64,000 bases of DNA from NCBI RefSeq assembly GCF_003254395.2, contig NC_037642.1:13638236-13702235 (forward strand). The letters run 5' to 3'. The notes below the pieces were generated by a model. It was not told the DNA's origin and made no database searches. It saw nothing but the letters and a program-made list of their open reading frames with translations. Made by a program: the position numbers and the translations under genes. How positions within the stretch are numbered: position 1 is the first letter of the stretch; every line of letters starts with the position of its first letter. Of the stretch, positions 23,468 to 34,874 are shown in pieces. This stretch comes from Apis mellifera. Lineage: Eukaryota > Arthropoda > Insecta > Hymenoptera > Apidae.

Positions 23468-26270
23468 AAACCGAGGGAGACCGGGCCTTTTGGCGCGAGA
23501 ATAAATTCAAATTGCAGATCGAGCTCTTCCTCCACGATGATCTCGAATTCCCGTATAATCTGCAAGTAAAAAGAATAATTAACGCGTGTGTGTGTGTGTG
23601 TGTATACATATAAATATATCTGACAAATCCAACAGGATAAAAACCTTGGCCAAAATAAGCTGCAACGCGAGATCGACGAATCGTTTGCCCGGACATATTC
23701 TCCTTCCAGCGCCGAATGGCGCGACCAGCAACGGGGAGTGGGGAGTGGTGGGTGTCGTCCATCTCTCGGGCAAGTATTTCTTCGCGTCTTTGAAATTCTC
23801 CTCGTTCAAACCTGCTATCCAAGTGTGTAAAAGGACTACGGTCTATACGGGGGATAAGGGAGGGGGGAGGAGGAGAAATAATTAACACGTGATCGCACGG
23901 CTTAGGAGAGGATTGCAATTGTTACTTACTCCCGCTGTCAATCGATAACCGCTCAGCTCGATAGGCTCGTCCAATATGCGCGCGATGCAGGTTGTCGTTG
24001 GGATCAATCTGGACGAGATGAAAAGATTTAAGAAAAAAAGTTAGAAAGAAATCGAAAGAAAAAAGGGTTTCTACCGTAGAGATTCGGTGATGCAGGCGCG
24101 CAGATACTTGGCTTTTCGTAGATTGTCTATAGTCAAGTCGCAGCCGGCCGGTGCCAACGCGTAAGTCTCCTCGTAGAGTTTGTTTTGCACGGTTGGATTA
24201 CGCCCGATCAAGTCGAACAGGAATACCAAAGTGTTTCCGAGCTGTGAGAAGTGAAGAAAAAGAGAAGTGAAATAGTTGGTGACTAGTGAGAGATCGATGA
24301 GGGAAGAGAGAAGTGAAATAGTGGAATTGGAATAATTATTTCGTGTACCGTGTGTATACCGGCCGCTATGAAATCGACAATGGCCGCTTTCTTGTCCCGT
24401 ATATCGAGGTTCTTTTGTCTGAGAATGGATTGAAAAATGGCCTCCACCGACTCGTCTTTCGCGTCGTCTCGTTTCTCCTGTATAGTGGTCTCGATGATCT
24501 CCGAAATGATACTGAAAATTCGCACGACGTCGTATCGTTCGTTGTACACAACTGAGCGTCGCGAGTGTCGCAAACGAATTTTCAACCCGTTCGATACCTG
24601 TCCAAACATACTTGTATATAGCGTCCTCGCTCTCTATCAGCTGCTTGTACGCACAGGTCGGTAACAATTTCCAAAGCGGCAATCCGTAAAATGCGTCCCG
24701 CGAGGCGGTGAAGTGTATCCTCACGGCTTCCGCCAGTCTCGTCGCGAGCTCGCTGCTCGAGTCTGGTTTTAAGAAGCCGAGGTGTCGACCCAGGATCAAT
24801 GTGCATGTGCCTAAAGACCGAGAAAAACGGATAAAATCGATAAAACTATATTGAAGTTGGGGGGAGGGGGGTTAAATCTTACTCTCCAATCCCATTTTAT
24901 AGGCGAGCTCTTCGAAACCTGTCACTTTGTATCCGACTCTTTGACGACGGATCAACTCGATGAACGAATCTGCGACGATATTCAGTGCCGGGAAAAAGCC
25001 AAGGACCGTACTGGCGGCCGTCAATTCCGACGTGAGAGCTACCCGAAGATCGTGCCATGTTTGTCCTTGTCTATCGAATTGTGTATACATATATATATAT
25101 GTACGTCGGTATTCGTCGGTTCGTGTCTCAACTTAATTAAGAAAAATTGTTGCTCACTCGTTGACTAAACCGAGATTCGTGTAACGATCCCGGCGTGTCC
25201 GTCGATAATGCGATATAACCTCTTGCGGGGGGCGAAGCGGATACCTGGAGTTACGGCGGATGATAGTCTCGATATCCTGACGGGAGAAGACAGAGATCAT
25301 TGGAAAATTCCATAACGCTTCTTCTTTACACAACGCGCCATACCGTTGGTTCAAATCTATTCTTGAATCAGAAATAATCCGCCATTTTAAAATATGCGTC
25401 TTATATTCATTCCACGTAGCAAATTTCAAATTTCGTTCATAGGAATAATTAAAGTGAAAGAGAAACCAATGGTAATAAATTTCTTACCTTTGTAAGCGTC
25501 GTGAATCTTGTTCAATTTATAGTAACCGATGCAAGAGAATATCCATCTTGTTCCAAAAATCGGTAAAGAAAACGGGCCTGGAACTTTGGATACCGTTTTG
25601 AACTTCCCCTCGGCTGGTGCTGTTAACCGTCGCGCAAAAAAAAAAAAAAAAAAATGTAAAACCTTTGGCAAATAATCTAACTTTCTCTATTTCTAAGTCG
25701 AGCTATTAATACGTCATAATTTCTCGTATAAGGGGAAGAAGAACGTTAATCTTTGAAGTTTCGAAAAAAAAAAAAGACACGCAAGGTCGATACAAGGTCG
25801 CGTCATACGAATTTCGAGCTTACGCTTAATTGGAAAGGGAACGCACGTGAGCGCGCCCTGTTTCGAAATCAAGGTCGTTCGTACACGAAACATCTTCTTT
25901 TCTTTTTTCTTTCCTTCTTTCTTTTGCCTAACTTGTGTATTCGAATCTATCATTTCATTCGAACGGAAAAAAAAACCTATTCTACTACGCACGGATACAT
26001 AAAATTACATACTATATACGTATAATGTACTATGCCACGAACAAGTACGATGTACGTGCTTTCCACGTATTTCTTTTCTTCTTAATTATACGTGTAAATA
26101 TTTCGTTCGAAACGTGTGAAACGTGGTAACAATATTTTTACGGACTTACCGCTAGCTTCGTGAGACGTAGCTGTCCAAAACCACCATGCTGGCCGATGGC
26201 TGGTAACGAAGATCAATATCGTCAAAAGAACTGCCGCGATTACTTCGAACCAAGCACTCGAGAGTAACAT
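23452..26270 (-). CDS. Cyp314a1: Mitochondrial-clan cytochrome P450, probable ecdysone 20-monooxygenase (Shade)
   Basis: Probably hydroxylates ecdysone at C-20 to give 20-hydroxyecdysone in peripheral tissues. Ten exons (26150-26270, 25488-25619, 25158-25356, 24883-25070, 24612-24810, 24349-24511, 24075-24241, 23930-24008, 23645-23842, 23452-23559) close in phase to 517 aa. Seen in order: hydrophobic N-terminal segment (about residues 8-25), VPGPFSLPIFGTRW, EEALWNFPMISVF, RYPLRPPQEV, GLVNEQGQTWHDLR, LILGRHLGFL, I-helix DFIAAGIHT, K-helix ESLR, LPERW, and heme loop FGAGRRICPGKRF with Cys near residue 466. The GTRW, RYPLRPP and GLVNEQG blocks place it in the mitochondrial clan, and the whole pattern fits CYP314A1 best; CYP301/302/315 are the alternatives. 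A (GT)n run lies in an intron near 23586. The family call is certain, the orthologue less so. Confidence 0.8.
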
Positions 26271-29200
26271 CTCGAAAAAACTCCTACGAAAATAGGGGAA
26301 AAATTCTCCGCTTATCTCCGAATATCTCTTTCTACGATTCGATTTAACGGGAAGGTAAACGAAATCCTTTTATCTTTGCAATACCGATCTTTGACAAACA
26401 AGTATACATCGCGTGTATTAAAATTCTCCAAACTTTGTCTCGAAAAAATAATTATTATTTTCGCAGACGTTTCTTATCTGGACAACGATAAAGAGATTAT
26501 ATGAAAAGCGGGTAAACTCGGCATACCGATGCGATATGTTATATATATATATCGTATTTCTTCTCTATTTCACGCACAAATATACCCACGAATATACCGA
26601 CCGATCAAACCGCGTCTCGTAATATACGAGGAACAAGTAGTGGAGAATCGACGTAAAACTCTTAGATCCAAGATAGGTAGGGGATTCGTTCGACCGGTCT
26701 ATGGAGAACGATCGCGAAGCAGGGACCTGATAGAGAGAAAGCTTGTTATGCTTCGATCTATAGTATGTAGAAGTAAAGCGCGTGTTATTACTGCTCGCGG
26801 AAGGAGCGCGGATCGCGATAAATCCAACTAGCCGTTAGCGAAAAAATGACGCACCACTGCTCCTCCGAGTCCGTTCCAAGTTAACCGTCCCAGTGTTATT
26901 TACGGATCGCCGGTTTCTTCTATTTGCAGTAGCTTGATAACGCGTATCGTCACGATGACCCTGCTCTCTCTTTGACTCGCTAATCTCGAAGCTGTTACAC
27001 GGATCGAAGAGAAAATGACTAAACACACGTCCCTCATCGCGATATAGTGTTTACAATACACACGCGCCGATTTTTTTCCGCTCGTATATGTGTCTCGTCT
27101 AACGACCACGCGACCATTATGATCCTTACCAAAATACGTAACTTGACACGGTCGAATTCTTCAAACATAAATATCTTTCTCTCTCTTTTTCTCTCGCATA
27201 TCATTGTCCAGACATGAAACGAAAATTATTTTCATCGATCGATCGAAATATCGATATTCTATTAACGGTTGTTATAAGATGTTTAAATTTTTAAAACTGG
27301 AAAATTATAGTACTTTACTTAAGGACTCTTGTGTTTACTTTTTGTTAACGACATCGCGGTCGGTTAATGCTTAAATAATTTTTCGAATTAAATTTTAAAG
27401 ATCATACGAAACATCGAACAACGAATCAAAAAGAAACATTACTTCAAATCTTTATTTTCTTTCTTGATACGCGTAACAAAAGTAAGTTGAGAAAACTGAA
27501 TGCATATTATCTCATCAGCGCGACCTATATGTCGGTCAATTGAATATTTACGTTTGAAAACTTTCGAATAAATAAGTTTATCTATATTAACCGGTATTAT
27601 CGAAATTACGATCTTAAATTAAATTTAATTTGGAATCGAAATATCAAAATAGATATATCTATGTAGATTTCTTTTCTATGAAACTTACGATTCATCCGAT
27701 AGATTAGGATGATTATCCCAATATTTTTTTTATTATCTTGCAAAACACGAATATAGATCGATATAATCCGTTCCTATACTATTTTACCGAAAATTAAATT
27801 TAACGATTCGATAAAATTAATTAAAATGAGAAATTTATTAGAATAAAATTTATGTGATAAATTAATTTTAAAATAACGATTACAGATTTAAAGAAACGTA
27901 AATGTTTTGATTCGTCATAATTGGACTAAGCATTCCCGCGATACAAATGTTAATTAATTATCACTAGGATCACAAGTTCACACGGCTCACATTATTTATT
28001 CTAAATATGCGTGTATCCTGTTTTCTTTTAGATTATTTTCGTTCACATAAATTTGAAACAAAAGGACGTATTTTCACTGTCATCAACATTCATGAACATT
28101 CATTTCGATGAACCGCTTATAACCGGAAATTCGATGGATTTATTTAAATTCGCGTATTCATATCACAGGTATAGCGATCAACCGGTAGATAAAAACGAGA
28201 CGTTCTTATACTTACGAAGGGTGCGCGTGGTCTGAAGTACAGTTAAAAAGAGATACCAAACATCGTTGTGTCGTCGTCAAGATGATTGTAATGGTGGCAG
28301 TAGCAGTAGTAGTGATGGTGGTGGTAATAGTAGTTGTGGTGGTGGTGGTACAGATGGTAGTGATGGTGGTGATGATAATGATGATGATAATGGTAATCGT
28401 GACGGTGATGATGATGATGATAGGCTATGATATATATTATTATACGAGTAGCAGTGGTAAAATCAACTGTTAATCATGACAATATTGATACGAGCAATTT
28501 ATCATATCAATGAATAATTCCATAATTCTATAATAAAAAAAGAAAGCCAAGTATATTGAAATAAATTTAATTCTTAAAGATTCTCTTCGATAAATGGGGG
28601 AACAAGAATTAATCGTCAAGTTCACGTTGAATGAAGAGAAGTAATACAAATGAAACTAATAAATAAACGAGAATAAGGAGGGGTTGAAAGAATCCAATAA
28701 AACATGATCAGTAGTCATGTTTGTATATACGGTTATTACTAGTTTTGAACGATACATCGGTAATGACATACACACATAATATATATAAATATATATATAT
28801 ATACGTATACGTATATATGTATACCAATTGAAACGGAATAAAATTGAAATAAATTTAAATAGGACGAATCACGAGCATTAATTGTCGCTATTTGATACGC
28901 TATTTAAATGTTAACAAGTATAAAATTTGTCATCAATTATTTTACAATTTTACACACGGATTGAAATAATTTTCGTTATATGAATGATATTTTATTTTAT
29001 ATTCGATTTTCGTTCTATCAAAATTGAATTAATCAGATTAGAAAAAGCAAAGGTTTGTTCATCTTCACACTGCACACTCTGATTGCGAGAGCACTTCTTA
29101 TGTGCTTCGTAGTCCGTTTCCACGCTTCACCGTTCCTTTTGCTTGGTCCAATACAACGGTCCGATCCCCGGCATCTTCGACGGAGGGAGTAACTTTGGTG

Positions 29201-30120
29201 GGGATTTCAACTTATAGTCAGCACGATATGTTCGGCAGATGGCGCGATACCTTGTCACGATTCTTTCCTGACGAACAAACGCGATAATTTCTTGTGACAA
29301 CCAGTTACATTCAAATTAATATTTCCTTCTTTTTTCTTCTCCGATTCTTCGAATTCGTTTAATATTTTTACTAACCAAGTTTTTTTCCATACAAGTTAAA
29401 CAACGAGTTAAATAATTATTACATATACGTAATACATTGTACAATAAATATTCCGAACAAGTTATATTACATAAAATACTTTAATTGGATCAATTAATTA
29501 AATTAACGATTATAACATAATCAATTGATAATAAATATATATATAATTAAGAATAAATATAAATGTGCACGATGAGATAAAAATAAATTAAATTACAAAA
29601 TAATAAACTGATATATATATATATATTTTAATCTTGCTATAGTTACAAAAATATATACACATACGAAAGACTTAAAGGAATAATCAAAGTATAACTCGAA
29701 TATTTACGAATATACATTACATATATACATACACGTATATGGAAGCTATATCGTTGAAGCGAGGATGGTCGACCAACCAGGAAGTGATCATGGGTAACTG
29801 GCCTGTTTTAAAATTGGAATCCTTCTCAGGACTCGTATAATGACTTGTCATTAAAACGGGACTTTCTCGTGCGATACCTTATTCAGTGATGAAGGTTGCC
29901 GCACGTATTCAACAACAAATTAACAATAATAAAACAATTTTTTTTTTTCACAGCTTCACTTTTCGCAACTTTCGCTGTTTTATATATATATATATATATA
30001 CGGTAAAGTTTTAAAGAAAAAAAAAAATATATTTATCGACAGGAAAGAATTCTAAAATTTCCTTTAAACGCCTTTTCCCCCAATTAATGCCCGTTTTTGC
30101 TGTATATAATATTTCATAAT
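26271..30120. other. Intergenic region upstream of the P450
   Basis: 3.85 kb between the P450 start and the ADCK2 stop. The first 900 bases are moderately GC-rich and should hold the P450 promoter. Beyond about 27.3 kb it is AT-rich, with a (GGT/GAT)n repeat near 28280-28425 and two short GC-richer islands at 29040-29290 and 29740-29910 that I cannot identify. No supported coding gene. Confidence 0.5.
28276..28428. repeat. Imperfect (GGT)n/(GAT)n triplet repeat
   Basis: Degenerate triplet array of GGT, AGT and GAT units. It gives Val/Met-rich open frames that have no other support. Confidence 0.8.
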
Positions 30121-32817
30121 TTAATCATGGCACAATGTTGTATTTGTAAAAATAAACGGTATAACTTCTGTGAAGATATCGATATTCGGATCCAGGCTTC
30201 GACCAAGGCCTTCAATTACTACCATACTGAGAATCACGTTGATGAAGGTTCCATCTTGTTTAACTCGATGCCGAACCATCGCAGAAAACAATTCAGACAC
30301 AACGGTACTTACGTTCACCTGTAATATTTTTAAGTGGTCCTTCAAGGAGTCTTCTTCAATTGCAACCATTATTTCATGCCCCTTGTATTTTTTTTTTTAA
30401 AATTTTTTAAAAATTCACATTGGTTCTACTTTGAAGATGCGTGTTTACAATATTTTTGATTGCATTCTTGAAACCGTCTGGATCGATGGATACGTGCGAA
30501 CTGTGTTCCAATATGTACTCTGCAGCTAATTCACCCTAAGTGAATAAATATAATTGAAAAAAAAAAAAAGAAAAAATTAGAAGATAAAAATTATAAATGT
30601 ATGTAAATATATATAGATACTTTTCCCATGACCACCGAACGGAAAACATCCTTGAGATTTTGCCGACAACGATCATTCAGAGACACCACTAAACCGCAAT
30701 CGAGAATGACCAAGCGTGGATAAGTCGGTAAGTAGTTGCGGTCGATAAATCTCCAAAACCATGTGCTAATTTTTCCGCTCGACTCATAGTTTGTTTGTAC
30801 CAAAATGTTACCAGGGTGCAAGTCACAATGAATGAAATTGTCGTTAAATACCTGCAATTTACTCGATAAATTGTAATTAAAAAAATCAATAAATTCGATA
30901 CCAATATTGAATCGAAAATTTACAAGATTTCCAACCATTTTTAAAATCGTTTTAACCCCCATTCTAGCCAATTTCCCTTGCAATTTGGTATTTTGATCGT
31001 CGAGATAGTTAGAAATTGGAGAACCTTCGTGAAAACTTTCCACGAGTATCTCGTGTTGCGTAAAATTTTTATAAGGTTGTGGAAATATAACTTCCTTTTT
31101 GTTAGAAAAATTTTTAGAAAATTGAATCAAATTCTCTGCTTCCAAATTCATATCGACCTTTACAAATGTCATTATAAAAATTCATAATATAATCTAATAT
31201 GTAATATATATATTATATATTTATTTATATATATATTTTTTTATGTAAATATATATATTCATTGTATATAAATATTTCGTATATAAATCGATAAGTTATT
31301 AATTAACAATTAAAAATTGATTACTTGATTTTCCATTATATGGGAAAATTCATCGATACAATCGATGAGACTAAGCCATTGTAATTTAGGCATGATGAAT
31401 GTTGCACATTTGCAGATTCCTCTCATTATAGAAAGATCTCTTCTAAATTAAACGAAAACGATAAAGAAAAACGATCTAGAGGTCCAAAAAGATTAGCTAT
31501 TATTTCTCGTTATCTTAAGTTATAAATATAACGTACCTTAATTGTTTTTTGATTCCAGGATGTAAAACTTTTACTGCTACTGGTTGCAGTTTTCGATTGA
31601 TACACATATTACCACGTTGTATTTTATCAACGTTATTATTAAATATTCTCTCTGCAATTATTTTATATCACGTGAAATATTTCTAGTAGAATTTAATCTA
31701 GTGAAATCAATATTTAATTTTCATATATTTACCAATAAAAGTAATCAGTGAACCGAATCTTAAATATTCAATAACTGTAATAAGATTCGTTTAAAATTTA
31801 AAATATATTATACATACATATATAAATACGTGTTAAGAATTACAAAAAATATAAAAATTTATATTTTTTTTTTTAAACTTAGCTTAAGCTTTTGTTGATA
31901 TTTCATCATAGACATATATATATATATATATATATATATCATCCTTCGGTTTTAGAAAAAAAAAAAACAAAAAAAAAAAAAACGTGTTTAAAACGTGGTT
32001 TACTTTCAATAAATGTAGATATTTGAGGTTCCTGTGCTATATCCACTTTGGCATTTAGATCTATCCATGCCTTGTATACCTATCGATGGGATAGGAACGT
32101 AAAATAAAATCTCTTGGTCAAACTAAACTCGTTTTATTTCATTTTATATTTATACCTGAGCACAACATCCTGATCCAATAGGCATCTCGTGTTCGAATTT
32201 TACGAATATGTTCCTCCAGTTCGAACCGTATATAGCTTTAAGCAATTGTTTTGTATAAATCCATGAATGTACAGAAGCACTTTTTTGCAAATGCGATAGC
32301 GTGTGACAAATATCTTCGGGAAACAAATCTTTTCGCGTGGATGCCCATTGGCCAAATTTTATAAAAATTGGTCCAAGAAATTCGATACCTGCAATTACAA
32401 CAAATCAACATATATTTTCTTTTGATTGGTAAATATTATACTTTTCCGAAGGATTATCGGGAACATGTGTCCATGTGTAAAACGTGTAATAATATATCCA
32501 ACAGCCAATCCAGTAAGAACAGAACCTATCACAAATATTCTTGCCATGATTAAAATGATATCAAAGAAATTTTTACATTCTACGTTTTTTTTCGACAAAT
32601 CATTTGTATAAATTTGTTGCTGATGCTCGGGCTTATAAGACAAAATAAATACACCTTTTACTACTCGTTTTGAACTCTCAAAATTACTAATACTTCTTGC
32701 TATAGATTGATGAAATCGTATCGGAGATATATATTTCATCCTTTGCCATTTTTTCCCTTGATTTTGAAATAATTTGTTCAGATGAAGTAATTTCGAAAAA
32801 TTCGTATAAAAAGCCAT
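30121..32817 (-). CDS. ADCK2: aarF domain-containing kinase 2 (UbiB/ABC1 atypical kinase, ADCK2)
   Basis: Mitochondrial atypical kinase of the UbiB/ABC1 family, linked in mammals to coenzyme Q and lipid metabolism. Ten exons (32442-32817, 32156-32388, 32004-32079, 31733-31774, 31537-31651, 31325-31442, 30936-31157, 30621-30851, 30449-30535, 30121-30318) join in phase to about 565 aa; human ADCK2 is about 626. The N-terminus is basic and Ser-rich, fitting a mitochondrial presequence, followed by a membrane segment (RIFVIGSVLTGLAVGYIIT). Family marks: KxGQ motif in IKFGQWASTRKDLFP, GSGCCAQVYKAW in place of a standard glycine loop, catalytic lysine in PVAVKVLHPG, FIHCDLHPGNILVQ, metal-binding LDCG, and C-terminal EGLGRSLDP. 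The last junction (30449 to 30318) is the least certain; another acceptor about 75 bases upstream is possible. ADCK1/5 and COQ8 fit worse. Confidence 0.9.
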
Positions 32818-33806
32818 TGTAAATCGTTAATCATGCTCAAATAGTGGATCTGCTGCCATCATCAATTAATTTTTATATACAAATTTGTTTGTTGTTCATA
32901 ACTATGTTCTCCTTTCGAATTAATCCATTTTTTAATCGAAATTGTAATAAAAATGTTTCTTTTAGATATAGTAACTTGCTTGCTATTTGTAAAGGTTAAA
33001 ATATATTAAAAATTCAATATCACATAAAATTATGCAAATTTTTTTTTAATTAAATTTTTTAATCATTTTTATACATATTATATTTTTAAAATACTTACTT
33101 TATATTTAATATGTTAAAATAATTATAATAAAATTGCATACATTTCTTATTTCCTCATTTGGTAACACTGTTCAATATATTCACAAATGTGTTGTTATTC
33201 GTTTGTGAAAATAGATATCTAGAAAATAGAATTTCTTTCAATGCATAAAATTTCGTAATTAAAGCATCGAATGTGTAATCGAGAAAATATAAAAAAAAAA
33301 AAAAAAGATAAAATGATTTAATGAATTCAATGAAATGAAAACTATAATTATTTTATTTTCAAAAAATTCATTTGTGTTTATACTTTTCTAACCAAACTTG
33401 ATCGCCATTTATTTATGATCAATAATTAATTAATTAATTAATTAATAATATCTTTTCCAATAATTTGTTAAAATAAGCTATAAATATTATTACATAATTG
33501 AAAATCTATATACATATATGCACGCATACATAATATTCAAGAATAAAGTTAAAAAAATAACTTCCATTTACGTGCATAAAATTTAAAAATAACAATGTCG
33601 ATGTATTATAGAACAACTAGAAATTTGAATTTGTTCACAATTAAAAATAAAATATGCAAATGAAATTCAATGCATAAATGAAAATACGCTGTGTTAATTT
33701 ACAAAGATTTAATATAATATGAATTAATATAATATTATTAGGTAAAACCTAATAATAAGCATACAGATTTTTACATTGTTAAAAACATTGTTAAAAAGTC
33801 AATAAA
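32818..33806. other. Divergent intergenic region ADCK2-TMEM216
   Basis: Nearly 1 kb of AT-rich DNA between the two divergently transcribed genes. Apart from a perfect hairpin-type inverted repeat at 33733-33757 just before the TMEM216 ATG, nothing is recognised. Confidence 0.5.
33733..33757. promoter_or_regulatory. Perfect 10-bp inverted repeat upstream of TMEM216
   Basis: TATTATTAGG, then TAAAA, then CCTAATAATA. The arms are perfect complements, and the element ends 49 bases before the start codon. It could be a hairpin in the 5' UTR or a dyad binding site; the function is unknown. Confidence 0.5.
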
Positions 33807-34232
33807 ATGCCTACAATAGCTAGCTCATCTTTAACATATGAAATTCTTATGTATTTAAACTCTTTTTATTTTGGTATGTTTGCTATATGTGAATTGGGTA
33901 TGGGCTTCTTCAAAGCTGCGAATCTACCTTCTGGCACAAGTACTACATTTACAGAGTTTATACTCTTATTCTTCCTTATAATCACAGAAGGATCCAGAAT
34001 TTACTTTGGAAGGAAAGGGAATTTGACAGAACATGGATTACCAATTCTTATTGGAGTTATTTTAACAGTACCCAGCTCCTTAGCAACATTATATTTTTTA
34101 TTCTGGCAAAATTATGTACTCAAATTAGAAGTAATTCTTTGCAGCATACAATTGGTACTTTTAGCATCTGAATTAATTATTTCTATTTCGTGTCTTATAG
34201 CCATTTATAAACCTTCATCTCCAGAAGAATGA
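33807..34232 (+). CDS. TMEM216: Transmembrane protein 216 (ciliary transition-zone protein)
   Basis: Four-helix membrane protein of the MKS module at the ciliary transition zone, which gates protein entry into cilia. The gene is a single exon of 141 aa (human 145). Hydrophobic segments lie at about residues 11-34, 45-64, 78-98 and 106-132. The match to human TMEM216 is clear in YEILMYLNSFY (human LEILFFLNGWY), FGRKGNLTEHGLPI (human FGTKGNLCQRKMPL), and LKLEVI after the third helix (human LRLEVI). In insects cilia occur in sensory neurons and sperm, so expression should be restricted to these. It is one of the few intronless genes in the window. The related TMEM17/TMEM80 proteins are the only alternatives. 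Confidence 0.9.
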   Translation: MPTIASSSLTYEILMYLNSFYFGMFAICELGMGFFKAANLPSGTSTTFTEFILLFFLIITEGSRIYFGRKGNLTEHGLPILIGVILTVPSSLATLYFLFWQNYVLKLEVILCSIQLVLLASELIISISCLIAIYKPSSPEE

Positions 34233-34874
34233 ACAATCATATTAATATTCAAGAATTCAATTACATCGCATTGTATGTTTCTGTATATTAATAAAAGTGA
34301 AAGTCAATCTAATCGTTTTAATCTATATAAAAATGTATGTTTAATATTCGTATTAAGAATATCATTTTATTTTCTAATGATAACAAAATGTTAAAAAACA
34401 TTTTACAAATAGATATTCTATAAATTAATGCCATATGAAAAAGATGTATAATCAATTTTCTTTTTTTTTATTGATCCTTTTTTTTTTTTTTCTATAAAAA
34501 TGACATTTTCGTCTATAATAAAATAAATATTTCTTAAATAAATAATATACTTTTTAGATCTTATTATTTTTAACATGTATTTATATTATATATGTATATT
34601 TTTAAAGTAATCTACCTAAAAGTACATTAATAAATAATGAATTCTAAAACTGGATGCAATCAATTGATCAAAACAACAAATGATTATTTTCAGTGTAAAA
34701 TATGTATAATGTTATATAAAAAAAATCATTATCAACATTTAATACGAATTGATAATTTTTTGATAATTAGAAATATTTAACAGAATATATATGAGTTTAA
34801 AAAAAAAAAAGTATTAAAAATTTCATAAAATTTGTACCTATATTTTTTTGTTTTAAATTAATCTTTTGTTAAAA
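34233..34874. other. Convergent intergenic region TMEM216-SLC35B2
   Basis: About 640 AT-rich bases between two stop codons, with AATAAA-type signals on the plus strand near 34289 and 34520. Probably only 3' UTRs. Confidence 0.5.

Noticed and set aside
29150..29200. tRNA-like sequence GGTCCGATCCCCGGCATC
   Set aside because: The arms do not pair as a T-stem, the TTC loop start is missing and no acceptor or anticodon arm is found upstream.
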